Part shown: one piece after another, positions 44,820 through 53,629 of the stretch
Layout: each line of letters begins with the position of its first letter
How positions within the stretch are numbered: position 1 is the first letter of the stretch
NCBI RefSeq assembly: GCF_001641125.1
Contig: NZ_LWLP01000001.1
Location: 706,147 to 770,146, forward strand
Length of the DNA stretch: 64,000 nucleotides
Origin: Arthrobacter sp. OY3WO11
GTDB lineage: Bacteria; Actinomycetota; Actinomycetes; Actinomycetales; Micrococcaceae
Direction of reading: 5' to 3'
Notes under the pieces: model-generated
Told to the model about the DNA's origin: nothing
The model's input: the letters and a program-made list of their open reading frames with translations, nothing else
Database searches by the model: none
Translations under genes and position numbers: made by a program

Positions 44820-45740
44820 TCAGGCGTGCTGGTGCGCCTCGTGTTCAGAATGGCTGGCGGGCTCCAGCTGGAACGTGCAGTGGTCGGTATCGAAGTGCGA
44901 GCCCAGGCAGGTGATCAGTTTGTCCAGCAGCTGGTCGGCGCCGCGGGCGTTGAGCACCCCGTCCTCCACCACCACGTGCGCGGAGAAGACGGGGACGCCG
45001 GAGGTGATGGTCCAGATGTGGATGTCATGCACGTCCGTGACTCCCTCCACGGACAGGATGTGCTCCCGGATCATCTGCACCTCCACGCCCTTGGGGCTGG
45101 CCTCCAGCAGTACATCCACCACGTCGCGGAGCAGGCTCCAGGCCCGGGGCAGGATCATCAGGGCGATCACCACGGACGCGATGGTGTCCGCAGCCTGGAA
45201 GCCGGTCACCATGATCACCACGGCCGCGGCAATGACGGCGAAGGAACCCAGGAGATCGCCCAGGACCTCCAAGTAGGCGCCCCGCACGTTAAGGCTCTCC
45301 TGGTGTGCTCCGCGCAGGATCACCAGGGACGCCACATTTGCGGCCGCGCCAAGGATGGCGGCCAACAGCATGATGTCCGTCTGCACTTCCGGCGCCGCAC
45401 CGATCCGGCGGATCGCCTCGCTGAAGATGACCACGGAGATCACGATCAGGATCAGGGCATTTGCCAGCGCAGCCAGTACCTCGGCCCGCTGGTACCCGTA
45501 GGTCCTTTGGTCGCTGGCGGGCCGCCCAGCAATCCACGCAGCCAGCAGGGCGATCGTTACCCCCGCTGCATCCGAGAGCATGTGGCCGGCGTCGGCAAGC
45601 AGGGACAGCGACCCGGAGAGGACCGCGCCGGCAACCTGGACCAGGACCACGGCCAGAGTGATGGCAAGGACGGCAACAAGCCGCTTCCGGTGCCGGCCTG
45701 TTGCGGTGATGCCGTGGGTGTGGCTGTGGTCGTGTCCCAT
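44820..45740 (-). CDS. CzcD-type cation efflux protein
   Basis: 306 residues from ATG 45740. The N-terminus is histidine-rich (MGHDHSHTHG), a common metal-gathering tail. Segment 2 has the HxxxD motif in LLADAGHMLSDAAG, and segment 5 the matching acidic pair in AYLEVLGDLLGS. The cytoplasmic C-terminal domain contains VHDIHIWTITSG, typical of the zinc/cadmium/cobalt CzcD branch. This is the standard zinc exporter type, unlike the divergent one at 30279. It lies ten bases downstream of the metallopeptidase gene in the same direction. Confidence 0.87.
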   Translation of the reverse strand: MGHDHSHTHGITATGRHRKRLVAVLAITLAVVLVQVAGAVLSGSLSLLADAGHMLSDAAGVTIALLAAWIAGRPASDQRTYGYQRAEVLAALANALILIVISVVIFSEAIRRIGAAPEVQTDIMLLAAILGAAANVASLVILRGAHQESLNVRGAYLEVLGDLLGSFAVIAAAVVIMVTGFQAADTIASVVIALMILPRAWSLLRDVVDVLLEASPKGVEVQMIREHILSVEGVTDVHDIHIWTITSGVPVFSAHVVVEDGVLNARGADQLLDKLITCLGSHFDTDHCTFQLEPASHSEHEAHQHA

Positions 45741-45750
45741 GCCTACAAGG

Positions 45751-46179
45751 CTAGCCCCAGCCGAGCTCGTGCAGCCGGTCGTCATCAATGCCGAAGTGGT
45801 GGGCAACCTCGTGTACCACCGTCACGGCTACTTCGTGGATGACGTCCTCCCGCGACGCGCAAATGTCCAGGATGGCCTCCCGGAAGATCGTGATCCTGTC
45901 GGGCAGGGACCCGGCATCCCACCAGGAGTCCCGCTCGGTCAGGGGCACGCCCTCATAGAGTCCCAGCAGGACGGTGTCCGGATCCTCGCCGGGCTTCGGG
46001 GCATAGTCGTCCTCAATGAACACCGCCACGTTGTCCATGGCGCGGGCCAGCTTGTCGGGGATGCTGTCCAGGGCATCCTGGACGGCAGTCTCGAATTCGT
46101 CCTCGGACATGGTGAAGCGAAGGGGTTCGCTGGGGCCTTCGGGGGCGGTGGGCAGGCCCGGCGGCAGGCTGGCTGGCAT
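45751..46179 (-). CDS. Small zinc metallopeptidase-family protein (HExxH)
   Basis: 142 residues. The C-terminal VVHEVAHHFGIDD is a minimal zincin motif (HEVAHH) followed by an acidic residue, as in the actinobacterial family of short cytosolic metallopeptidase-like proteins. An acidic N-terminal half (SEDEFETAVQDALDSIPDKLARAMDNV) is conserved in that family. There is no export signal. No substrate is known for the family. It is read with the CzcD-type gene on one side and follows the EamA transporter on the other. Confidence 0.82.
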   Translation of the reverse strand: MPASLPPGLPTAPEGPSEPLRFTMSEDEFETAVQDALDSIPDKLARAMDNVAVFIEDDYAPKPGEDPDTVLLGLYEGVPLTERDSWWDAGSLPDRITIFREAILDICASREDVIHEVAVTVVHEVAHHFGIDDDRLHELGWG

Positions 46180-46188
46180 ACTCCGACT

Positions 46189-47172
46189 CTAGCGGGAACC
46201 GGCCGCCCCGGCTCCTCTCGGATTCCGGCTCCTGCGCCGGGTCAGCGCCACGCCCACCAGGCAGACCAGGCCGCCGATCAGGCCCAGGAATGCCGGGACC
46301 TCACCCAGCAGCAGCCAGGAGATCAGGATGGTAGTCCCGGGCACCAAGTAGGTGGTGGCGGCCAGCTTTCCGGCGTCCACCAACGAAAGCGCGTATGCCC
46401 AGGTGGTGAAGGCAATGGCCGTGGGGAAAATCCCCAGATAGACGAGCCCCCACGTTGCCTGCGGCGGGGCCGCCTGCACTTCGCTGATCAGCTGGCCTGT
46501 GAAGGGCAGGCAGCAGAGCGCGCCTACCAGGATCCCGAACCAGGTAGCCTGCGCGGCCGGAAATTTCCGCAGCACAGGCTTCTGGATGATGACGCTCACG
46601 GCGGCGAGCACGGCGGCAAGGAGGCACAGCAGCACGCCTGCCACGTCCGTCGTCGGCCGTTCCCCGGGCGCAGAGGCCTGGGCTGATCCGAAGGCGATCA
46701 GCGCCACGCCGGCAAAGGCAACCAGGCTCCCGATAATGAGCCAGCGCGGGAAGCCCTCCTTGAGGAAGATGCCGGCCATGATTGCCACCAGGATGGGGTT
46801 CACATTGATGAGCAGGGCGCTGGTGCCAGCATCAAGCACGTGCTCGGCGGCGTTCAGCGCCACGTTGTACCCGCCAAACCACATCACCCCGTAGGCCAGG
46901 ATCGGCCACCACTCCCGGCCCCTCGGGAGGAGCCGGGTTTTCACCAGTTGTGGCAGGACCAGCAGGGAGAGGACGACGGCGGCAATCGCCAGCCGGCCGA
47001 GCGTCAGGGAGCCGGGGGAGAAGTGGGGGCCGATCGCCCGGATCCCCACGAAGGCCGACGCCCAGAGGACCACGGTGACCACCATGGCAGCCACCCCAAG
47101 TGCCTTGACCGGGGTTGCGGCGGTGTGGGGAGGTGCAGGGGCAGTCCGGTTGGCGGGGCTGATTGAAGGCAT
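46189..47172 (-). CDS. EamA/DMT-family transporter
   Basis: 327 residues with ten hydrophobic segments in two EamA repeats. The first repeat has VLWASAFVGIRAIGPHFSPGSLTLGRL, the second LAAVLAAVSVIIQKPVLRKFPAAQATWFG and WGLVYLGIFPTAIAFTTWAYAL. Members export amino acids or metabolites, often unproven. The start has no strong ribosome site. It heads a possible three-gene run with the metallopeptidase and cation efflux genes. Confidence 0.83.
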   Translation of the reverse strand: MPSISPANRTAPAPPHTAATPVKALGVAAMVVTVVLWASAFVGIRAIGPHFSPGSLTLGRLAIAAVVLSLLVLPQLVKTRLLPRGREWWPILAYGVMWFGGYNVALNAAEHVLDAGTSALLINVNPILVAIMAGIFLKEGFPRWLIIGSLVAFAGVALIAFGSAQASAPGERPTTDVAGVLLCLLAAVLAAVSVIIQKPVLRKFPAAQATWFGILVGALCCLPFTGQLISEVQAAPPQATWGLVYLGIFPTAIAFTTWAYALSLVDAGKLAATTYLVPGTTILISWLLLGEVPAFLGLIGGLVCLVGVALTRRRSRNPRGAGAAGSR

Positions 47173-47262
47173 GCAGCAAATCTATCCGGGCGCAAGGGCA
47201 GCTGACTGGCGGAAATCGGCCATGTCTGCGCAACTTCCTGCCAAAGGACATCCGCCTGGGGG

Positions 47263-48306
47263 TTATTGCGGCGCCGCCCATTCCAGCAGGCGTTCCACGG
47301 GCCACGTGGTGACGATCCGGTCCGCGGGGACGCCGTTCTTCTCCGCGCGCTCGGCACCGTACTGCAGGAAGTCGAGTTGGCCGGGTGCATGGGCATCACT
47401 GTCGATCGAGAACAGGCAGCCGGCGTCGAGGGCGAGCTGGATGAGGGCGTCCGGCGGGTCCTGGCGTTCCGGCCGCGAGTTGATCTCCACCGCCACGTTG
47501 TGTTCGGCGCAGGCGGCGAACACCTCCTTGGCATCGAAGTCCGACGGCGGACGCGTGCCGCGAGAGCCCTCCACCAGGCGCCCGGTGCAGTGGCCAAGGA
47601 CGTTGGTATGCGGGTCCTGGATGCCGCCGAGCATGCGGCGGGTCATGGTCCTGCTGTCCGCGCGCAACTTTGAATGGACGCTTGCAACCACAATGTCCAG
47701 GCGGTCAAGCAGTTCCGGGTCCTGGTCCAGTTCCCCGGATTCCAGGATGTCCACCTCGATTCCGGCGAGCAGCCGCACCGGCTTGCCCGGCTGGCCGCCG
47801 TCGCCTGCATGGGTGCCGGCGTTGATCGCCTCCACCACGTCCAGCTGCTGGAGCAGGCGTTCGGCGGAGAGTCCGTTCGCAATGGTGAGGTTGGGGGAGT
47901 GGTCCGTCAGTGCGAGGTACTCCCTTCCCAGTACCCTGGCGGCAGCCACCATCAGTTCGATGGGGGAGCCGCCGTCGGACCATTCGCTGTGGCTGTGCAG
48001 GTCTCCCCGCAGCATCTCCCCGAGTTCCGTCCCTCCGGACGCCAGAGGCTTGGCCCCCTTCTCCCGGAGATCTGCCAGGTACTCCGGAACCTGGCCCTCC
48101 ACTGCCTGGCGGATTACCTGGTAGGTCCGGTCGCCGATGCCCTTCATGGATTTCAGCCGGCCGTTTTCGGCGCGCGCGGCCAGTTCCTCCGGCGGCAGCG
48201 GGCTGATGGCCGCCGCTGCCTTGCGGAATGCCTGGACCTTGAAGGTGGCAGCGCGTCCGCGCTCCAGCCAGAAGGCGATCTCATTGAGTGCTGCTACGGC
48301 ATCCAT
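47263..48306 (-). CDS. HhH-PHP phosphoesterase (PolX C-terminal-like)
   Basis: 347 residues from ATG 48306. The N-terminal 70 residues form a helix-hairpin-helix like that of family X polymerases (SMKGIGDRTYQVIRQAVEG). From about 95 on is a full PHP metal-binding domain: DLHSHSEWSDG, LTDHSPN, GIEVDIL, VASVHSKL, GHCTGR, EINSRPERQDPP and SDAHAP. Bacterial PolX uses this unit as a 3'-5' exonuclease. The polymerase palm is absent, so this is a stand-alone nuclease or phosphatase. A histidinol-phosphatase-like activity is an alternative. Confidence 0.8.
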   Translation of the reverse strand: MDAVAALNEIAFWLERGRAATFKVQAFRKAAAAISPLPPEELAARAENGRLKSMKGIGDRTYQVIRQAVEGQVPEYLADLREKGAKPLASGGTELGEMLRGDLHSHSEWSDGGSPIELMVAAARVLGREYLALTDHSPNLTIANGLSAERLLQQLDVVEAINAGTHAGDGGQPGKPVRLLAGIEVDILESGELDQDPELLDRLDIVVASVHSKLRADSRTMTRRMLGGIQDPHTNVLGHCTGRLVEGSRGTRPPSDFDAKEVFAACAEHNVAVEINSRPERQDPPDALIQLALDAGCLFSIDSDAHAPGQLDFLQYGAERAEKNGVPADRIVTTWPVERLLEWAAPQ

Positions 48307-48358
48307 CCGTCCATCTTCACCCGTCCCGCCCGCTTCGTGGCGGTGTTTTTGGCCGATT

Positions 48359-48387
48359 TTGGATAATTCCTGCCTAGGCCCTATAGT
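48359..48387 (+). promoter_or_regulatory. Promoter upstream of the tRNA cluster
   Basis: TTGGAT (48359-48364) and TATAGT (48382-48387) are separated by 17 bases, a good match to housekeeping consensus, 85 bases before tRNA-Glu. A TTGACG at 48438 has no fitting -10 box. Confidence 0.5.
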
Positions 48388-48471
48388 TTTAGAGTCCAGT
48401 TCGGAGAAACGCAAAGGACAAAGACGGAAAGCCCCGCTTGACGCCTTTTATTTTGTTCCGAACGGGTTCTG

Positions 48472-48544
48472 GCCCCCATCGTCTAGCGGCCTAGGACACC
48501 GCCCTTTCACGGCGGCGGCACGGGTTCGAATCCCGTTGGGGGTA
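48472..48544 (+). tRNA. tRNA-Glu (anticodon TTC)
   Basis: A 73-nt cloverleaf: acceptor GCCCCCA pairs with TGGGGGT, anticodon stem CCGCC/GGCGG encloses CTTTCAC, T-arm CGGGTTCGAATCCCG. No CCA is encoded. Confidence 0.95.
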
Positions 48545-48635
48545 CGCAAGGAACTGGTCAAACAGACTGAAATTGTCTGGTAGGCTGGAAGCCTTGAAAA
48601 AAGCGGTAGAGATACTGCGGAAGCAAGAAACGCAA

Positions 48636-48709
48636 GGCCCTGTAGCGCAGTTGGTTAGCGCGCCGCCCTGTCACGGCGGAGGTCGCGGGTTCAAGTCCCG
48701 TCAGGGTCG
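48636..48709 (+). tRNA. tRNA-Asp (anticodon GTC)
   Basis: A 74-nt cloverleaf: acceptor GGCCCTG pairs with CAGGGTC, anticodon stem CCGCC/GGCGG encloses CTGTCAC, T-arm GCGGGTTCAAGTCCCGT. No CCA is encoded. Confidence 0.95.
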
Positions 48710-48757
48710 CTCTGATTGTTGGAAGAGATTCCGGCTGTCATGGTGACTAGTCACCTA

Positions 48758-48833
48758 GGCTCTGTAGCTCAGTTGGTAGAGCGTTCGACTGAAAATCGAA
48801 AGGTCACCGGATCGACGCCGGTCGGAGCCACCA
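48758..48833 (+). tRNA. tRNA-Phe (anticodon GAA), CCA encoded
   Basis: Acceptor GGCTCTG pairs with CGGAGCC, anticodon loop CTGAAAA, then discriminator A and an encoded CCA, unlike the two tRNAs upstream. The T-loop reads ATCGACG, so the normally invariant T at position 54 is A; the C56 and A58 positions are kept. Confidence 0.93.
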
Positions 48834-48838
48834 CTGGG

Positions 48839-48866
48839 AAGCATCAGTTCTTCGGAACTGGTGCTT
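48839..48866 (+). terminator. Intrinsic terminator after the tRNA cluster
   Basis: A 12-bp stem (48839-48850 with 48855-48866, one G-T pair) is capped by a TTCG tetraloop and followed by TTTTCTTATTT. From 48867 to 49107 I see only the leader of the transporter gene. Confidence 0.9.
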
Positions 48867-49107
48867 TTCTTATTTCCCGGGCCTACAGTTAATGGGCCCG
48901 CATGGAGCACGTCTCGATCCGGCATCAATACCCCCGGGGCCGGCCAATTTTCCGCCCCGCGGCTTTTCAGGGTCCGTAAACTTGCTGGCTGCACAGCCGT
49001 GGACACACGGCAACGGCACAAGAGAACACACAGAACAGACGAACGTACACGAGACGAACCTGCACAACGCAGTCTGAGCGCACACAGCGCATAAGGAGAA
49101 ACTGGGA

Positions 49108-50970
49108 ATGTCCGCCACATCTGGCACCAGGACCATCAGCCAACCACCCGGCGAAACACCTCCCGCCGTCAGGAAGGAGGAGAAACGGCCGCCCCAAACC
49201 GGCGGCCCTGAGCTCGCGCGGTGGGTTTTCTGGCCGGCAGCCGCCGTCATCATCGTATTTGTCCTCTTTGCCACGATCTTTCCGGCGGCCGCCACCGATC
49301 TGTTCACGGCCATCCAGGGCAACGTCATCAGGTGGTTTGGCTGGTACTACGTGGCAGCCGTTGCGCTCTTCGTGGTGTTTTCGCTCTGGATCGGCCTGAG
49401 CCGTTACGGCGACATCAAACTGGGCCACGACGATGACGAGCCCGAGTTTTCCGTGGTGTCCTGGTTTGCCCTGCTCTTCGCGGCAGGTATGGGCATCGGC
49501 CTGGTCTTCTTCGGCGTGGCAGAGCCGCTGAACCACTTTGCCGCACCCCGGCCCGGTGTTGAAGGATCCCCCCTGGAGCTCGCCCAACAGGCGATGACGC
49601 AGACCTACCTCCACTGGGGCCTCCACGCCTGGGCCATCTACGTTGTGGTGGGCGTATCCATTGCCTACGCAGTCCACCGCAGGAACCGCCCCATCTCCAT
49701 CCGCTGGACGCTTGAGCCGCTCCTTGGCCGCAAGCGCGTTTCCGGCGGGTGGGGCAACCTGATCGACGTCGTGGCCCTGGTAGGCACGCTGTTCGGTGTT
49801 GCCACCTCCCTGGGCCTTGGCGTCCTGCAGATCTCCGCCGGACTTGAACAGGCCAACATTGTCCAGGCCACCACCATGACGCAGATCGGGTTGATCCTCT
49901 GCATCATCACGCTGACCATCATTTCGGTGGTGTCCGGTGTGGGCAAGGGCATGAAGTGGCTCTCCAACACCAACCTGGTCCTGGCCGCGCTGCTGATGCT
50001 GGTGGTGCTGTTTACCGGCCCCACGCTGTTCCTGCTGCGCGAGTTCGTGCAGTCGATCGGGCACTACCTCCAGAACGTTGTAGGCCTTACTTTCAACACG
50101 CTGGCATTTTCCGGCGCAGAGGGCGAGGCGTGGCAGGCCGCCTGGACCACCTTCTACTGGGGCTGGTGGATCTCCTGGGCGCCGTTCGTCGGTATCTTCA
50201 TCGCCCGTATTTCCAAGGGCCGCACCGTCCGGCAGTTCGTCGCCGGCGTCCTCCTGGTACCCACCGCCATGGGCTTCCTGTGGTTCTCCGTCCTGGGCGG
50301 CGCCGCCATCCACCGCGAACTGTTCGACAGCGGCGGGCTTATCGGCGAAGACGGCACCGTGGATACCGAGGATGCTTTGTTCAACCTGCTGGGCAGCCTG
50401 CCCGGCGGGGTTGTCCTCACCGTAGGCGCGATTCTCCTGATCGCCATCTTCTTCATCACGTCGGCAGACTCCGGTGCCCTGGTCATGGGCATGATCTCCA
50501 CCGGCGGAGACGTGGAACCCAGGAACTGGCTGCGCATCTTCTGGGCGCTGGCCGCCGCCGCTGTTGCCATCGCCCTGCTCCTGGCCAATGGACTGCAGGC
50601 GATCCAAACCGCGGCCATCCTCACCGCCGTGCCCTTCAGCGTGGTGATCATCCTGATGTGCATTTCAACGGCCAAGGCCTTCCATCGGGAGCATGAGACC
50701 CTGATGCGCGCACAACGTAAGCTGGCCCGCGACCAGATGGCCGCCCATGTCACGGAGCAGGTCCAGGACTCCATGCATGACTCGGTCCAGGAGCACTACC
50801 AGGAGCACGTCGCGGAACAGATCCACGACTCCGTCCAGGAGCACTACCAGGAGCACCTGGCGGACCAAGTCCAGGACCAGGTCAGCGAGGCCGTGGAGGC
50901 CCATCTGACCGAACGCCTGGCTGCAGGCGAGGCTGCGGACGCAACGCCGGCGCGAACACCCAAGGCGTAG
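49108..50970 (+). CDS. BCCT-family betaine/choline/carnitine transporter
   Basis: 620 residues with 12 hydrophobic segments. The BCCT signature GMGIGLVFFGVAEPL, the Trp-rich segment HWGLHAWAIYVVVG and the GWWISWAPFVGIFIARISKGRTVR block are all intact. BCCT carriers import compatible solutes with sodium or protons. After the last helix comes a cytoplasmic tail (residues 547-604) of His/Glu/Gln-rich repeats, unlike the short basic tail of BetP. A strong bidirectional-looking terminator at 51007-51040 follows. Confidence 0.88.
   Translation: MSATSGTRTISQPPGETPPAVRKEEKRPPQTGGPELARWVFWPAAAVIIVFVLFATIFPAAATDLFTAIQGNVIRWFGWYYVAAVALFVVFSLWIGLSRYGDIKLGHDDDEPEFSVVSWFALLFAAGMGIGLVFFGVAEPLNHFAAPRPGVEGSPLELAQQAMTQTYLHWGLHAWAIYVVVGVSIAYAVHRRNRPISIRWTLEPLLGRKRVSGGWGNLIDVVALVGTLFGVATSLGLGVLQISAGLEQANIVQATTMTQIGLILCIITLTIISVVSGVGKGMKWLSNTNLVLAALLMLVVLFTGPTLFLLREFVQSIGHYLQNVVGLTFNTLAFSGAEGEAWQAAWTTFYWGWWISWAPFVGIFIARISKGRTVRQFVAGVLLVPTAMGFLWFSVLGGAAIHRELFDSGGLIGEDGTVDTEDALFNLLGSLPGGVVLTVGAILLIAIFFITSADSGALVMGMISTGGDVEPRNWLRIFWALAAAAVAIALLLANGLQAIQTAAILTAVPFSVVIILMCISTAKAFHREHETLMRAQRKLARDQMAAHVTEQVQDSMHDSVQEHYQEHVAEQIHDSVQEHYQEHLADQVQDQVSEAVEAHLTERLAAGEAADATPARTPKA
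50746..50919 (+). repeat. Coding repeat in the BCCT transporter tail
   Basis: The 33-bp block 50776-50808 recurs at 50824-50856 with two or fewer changes, 48 bases apart. The protein shows a 16-residue period: HVAEQIHDSVQEHYQE preceded by a near copy with four extra residues and followed by HLADQVQDQVSEAVEA and HLTERL. The pattern fits an amphipathic or coiled-coil helix. Confidence 0.75.
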
Positions 50971-51006
50971 GCCCGCGGCCCTGCGCCAGCCGCTCACGGG
51001 CATTGA

Positions 51007-51040
51007 GGGAGGCACCTGTCCAGCTGGACAGGTGCCTCCC
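51007..51040. terminator. Perfect 17-bp palindrome, terminator of the BCCT gene
   Basis: GGGAGGCACCTGTCCAG (51007-51023) is followed directly by its exact complement (51024-51040) and then CTTTT. It is the likely end of the transporter transcript. Confidence 0.85.
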
Positions 51041-51163
51041 CTTTTCGTGCCCGGACCAAACATTGGTCCCTGTTGCAGGGTGGCATTTCTCACCTTTGAA
51101 CGGCCTAAAAGGCAATATTTGATCTTGGCTGAAGGTTGTGGCACGCGCGCGTTAGGGGATATG

Positions 51164-51177
51164 TGTAAGCGCTTGCG
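51164..51177. promoter_or_regulatory. LacI-family operator before the levansucrase gene
   Basis: TGTAAGCGCTTGCG contains the perfect core AAGCGCTT around a central CG, the hallmark of LacI/GalR operators. The sequence TGTAA-CGCTTGC is shared with the operator at 57243-57256. Confidence 0.6.
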
Positions 51178-51435
51178 CAAAACCGGCCCCGCACCGGAAA
51201 AGGGCGATGAAACCTGGTTTGATCTCTCCCTTGGAGGCTGTCTACGGTGGAAACACGGCCAGGAAAGCACCACAGTCCGGGCCTCTTCTACGGGGACTAC
51301 CCAACCCCGTTCCCCCCTTGATACAACGGCGTCCCCGATGACGCCTGCCGTGTCGCCGGGGGTCGCCGGAGTTCGAAGGCCATGGGCATCCGCCCGTCTT
51401 CCACGAACAGTTATAACTCCGCGAGAAGAGCAACA

Positions 51436-53031
51436 ATGCACAAGCACCCCCAATCACCCCGGATGCTGCGGTGGCGCCCCGCCGCCGCAGCACTGGCCAC
51501 CGCCGTGGCTGCCTCGGCCTTCCTGGCCGTTCCCTCGGCGCAGGCCAACGAGCCGGCAGATCCGCCGGCCGCCGAGCAGATGCCGGCGCCCACTCCCGGA
51601 TTCCCCCTCCCCACGGAACACACGCAGGAAGCCTTCGACCCGGCGTCGGACTTCACCTCCAAGTGGACCCGCGCCGACGCCAAGCAGATCATGGCGCAGA
51701 GCGACCCCACCGTGGCACCCGGTGAGAACTCCATGAGCCCGGATGTCACCATGCCGGAAATCCCCGAGGATTTCCCCGCCATGAACGAGGACGTGTGGGT
51801 CTGGGACACCTGGTCCCTCACCGACGAAAACGCGAACCAGATCAGCTACAAGGGCTGGGACGTAGTCTTCTCGCTCGTGGCAGACCGGCACGCCGGCTAC
51901 GGCTTCGACCAGCGCCACTGGAACGCGCGCATCGGCTACTTCTTCCGCAAGACCAACGCAGACCCGGCCAAGGACAAGTGGAACTACGGCGGCCATGTCT
52001 TCGCCGACGGCGCGTCCATCGGCAACACCGAATGGTCCGGCTCCACCCGCCTGATGCAGGGCAACCAGGTGAACGTTTTCTACACGGCCACCACGTTCTA
52101 CGACGTAGCCGAACGGAACGCAGGCGGCGGCGGAATTGCTCCGGACGCAGCAATTGCCAAGGCCCTGGGCAAGATCCACGCCGACCAGAACGGCGTGACG
52201 TTTGACGGCTTCCAGCACACCAAGCTGCTGGAACCGGACGGCGAGATGTACCAGACCAAGGAACAGAACCCGGGCTTCGCCTTCCGGGATCCCTACACCT
52301 TTGCCGACCCGGCCCACCCGGGCAAGACCTTCATGGTCTTCGAAGGCAACACCGGCGGTACCCGCGGCGAGTACGAGTGCAAGCCCGAGGACCTCGGATA
52401 CCGCCCCGGCGACGCCAATGCCGAGTCCGTTGACGAGGTCAACAGCAGCGGAGCCTACTACCAGACAGCGAACGTGGGCCTGGCCGTGGCAGAGAACAAG
52501 GACCTGACCAAGTGGTCCTTCCTGCCGCCGATCCTCTCCGCCAACTGCGTGAACGACCAGACCGAGCGTCCGCAGGTCTTCATCCAGAATGAGGGCGGCA
52601 AGAACAAGTACTACCTGTTCACCATCAGCCACCAGTTCACCTATGCCGCCGGCATGCGCGGCCCGGACGGCGTCTACGGCTTCGTCGGCGACGGCGTCCG
52701 CTCGGACTACCAGCCGATGAACAACAGCGGCCTGGCCCTGGGCTCGCCCACGGACCTGAACCTGCCGTCCGAGTCCCCGGAGGCACCCACTCCGAACCAG
52801 AACGGCCGCCAGTTCCAGGCGTACTCCCACTACGTGCAGCCCGGCGGGCTGGTCCAGTCGTTCATTGACAACGTCAACGGCGTACGCGGCGGATCGCTGT
52901 CACCCACCGTGAAGATCAACTTCCGGGACGGCATCTCGCAGGTGGACCGGAGCTTCGGCCAGGACGGCCTTGGCCCGTTCGGCTACCTGCCCACCAACCT
53001 CCGCGTTGGCGGCGAGGGCCACTACAAGTAA
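51436..53031 (+). CDS. Secreted levansucrase / fructosyltransferase (GH68)
   Basis: 531 residues. A signal peptide ends at VPSAQA (about residue 37), so the enzyme is exported. GH68 enzymes split sucrose and build levan or transfer fructose. The catalytic triad is present: nucleophile Asp124 in WVWDTWSL, transition-state Asp285 in FRDPYTF and acid/base Glu377 in NDQTERPQVF. The EWSGSTRL and substrate-site motifs also match. I chose ATG 51436 because GAGAAGAG precedes it and the signal peptide begins there; an in-frame ATG 18 codons upstream lacks a ribosome site. It is a single-gene unit under a LacI-type operator. Confidence 0.92.
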   Translation: MHKHPQSPRMLRWRPAAAALATAVAASAFLAVPSAQANEPADPPAAEQMPAPTPGFPLPTEHTQEAFDPASDFTSKWTRADAKQIMAQSDPTVAPGENSMSPDVTMPEIPEDFPAMNEDVWVWDTWSLTDENANQISYKGWDVVFSLVADRHAGYGFDQRHWNARIGYFFRKTNADPAKDKWNYGGHVFADGASIGNTEWSGSTRLMQGNQVNVFYTATTFYDVAERNAGGGGIAPDAAIAKALGKIHADQNGVTFDGFQHTKLLEPDGEMYQTKEQNPGFAFRDPYTFADPAHPGKTFMVFEGNTGGTRGEYECKPEDLGYRPGDANAESVDEVNSSGAYYQTANVGLAVAENKDLTKWSFLPPILSANCVNDQTERPQVFIQNEGGKNKYYLFTISHQFTYAAGMRGPDGVYGFVGDGVRSDYQPMNNSGLALGSPTDLNLPSESPEAPTPNQNGRQFQAYSHYVQPGGLVQSFIDNVNGVRGGSLSPTVKINFRDGISQVDRSFGQDGLGPFGYLPTNLRVGGEGHYK

Positions 53032-53061
53032 AACCGACTGCCCGTAAATGCAGTTCAGGTA

Positions 53062-53098
53062 CAGGCAGGGACGTCCGGAGCACGGGCGCCCCTGCCTG
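53062..53098 (+). terminator. Hairpin after the levansucrase gene
   Basis: CAGGCAGGG (53062-53070) pairs with CCCTGCCTG (53090-53098) around a 19-nt loop. There is no T-run. Confidence 0.45.
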
Positions 53099-53155
53099 CT
53101 GCCGTTAAGGCACGGCCGGGGATAGGGTGGGGATCAACAGAAGGGGGAGTGCCTG

Positions 53156-53629
53156 ATGGAATACCAGAACCCACAACCCAACCAGGGCATGCAGCACCGT
53201 GCCGCGCCGGCTCCTGTACCCGGCCCCGGCCGAACAGTTATTTCCGAGACAGCCGTCGCCAAGGTGGCGGGCATAGCAGCCCGATCCGTGCCCGGCGTCT
53301 ACTCCTTGGGCTCGGTCCCGTCACGCGCACTCGGCGCCATCCGCGACGCCGTCGGCAGTTCCGACCACGCCGCCGGTGTGCGGGCCGAAGTCGGTGAAAC
53401 GCAGGTTGCCGTGGACATCAGCCTCGTGGCGAGCTATGGAACACCGCTCCACTCGCTGGCCAACCAGGTCCGCGCCGCCGTCTACCGGGCGGTCGAGGAA
53501 CTCGTAGGGCTGCAGGTGATCGAGGTCAATGTGGAAGTCACCGACGTCTACATTCCGCCACCGGTCAAACCCGCCGTTGCCGGTTCTACTGACATGTCCG
53601 GCCCTGCGGAAAGGGAGGCGCTGCTGTGA
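53156..53629 (+). CDS. Asp23/Gls24-family envelope stress protein
   Basis: 157 residues. The Asp23 core is clear (ISETAVAKVAGIAARSVPGVYSLG, then AVDISLVASYGTPLHSLANQVRAAVYRAVEELVGLQVIEVNVEVTDVYIP). In Staphylococcus Asp23 is a membrane-associated protein anchored by AmaP and linked to cell-envelope stress. The Pro/Gln-rich N-terminus is specific to actinobacterial members. It is the first of five genes joined by four-base overlaps; its stop overlaps the next start. Confidence 0.85.
   Translation: MEYQNPQPNQGMQHRAAPAPVPGPGRTVISETAVAKVAGIAARSVPGVYSLGSVPSRALGAIRDAVGSSDHAAGVRAEVGETQVAVDISLVASYGTPLHSLANQVRAAVYRAVEELVGLQVIEVNVEVTDVYIPPPVKPAVAGSTDMSGPAEREALL

Larger units (their letters stand above)
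50971..51435. other. Intergenic region before the levansucrase gene
   Basis: These 465 bases hold a terminator (51007-51040), a LacI-type operator (51164-51177) and the levansucrase leader. Open frames in it have no family similarity. I see no RNA gene, though the leader of about 250 bases after the operator is long enough for post-transcriptional control. Confidence 0.55.

Noticed and set aside
48438..48471. Promoter at TTGACG just before tRNA-Glu
   Set aside because: No -10 box at proper spacing; the pair at 48359-48387 fits better.
48967..50607. 546-codon minus-strand frame opposite the BCCT transporter
   Set aside because: Composition (His/Gly/Gln/Glu-rich) is that of a mirrored membrane protein gene, without motifs.
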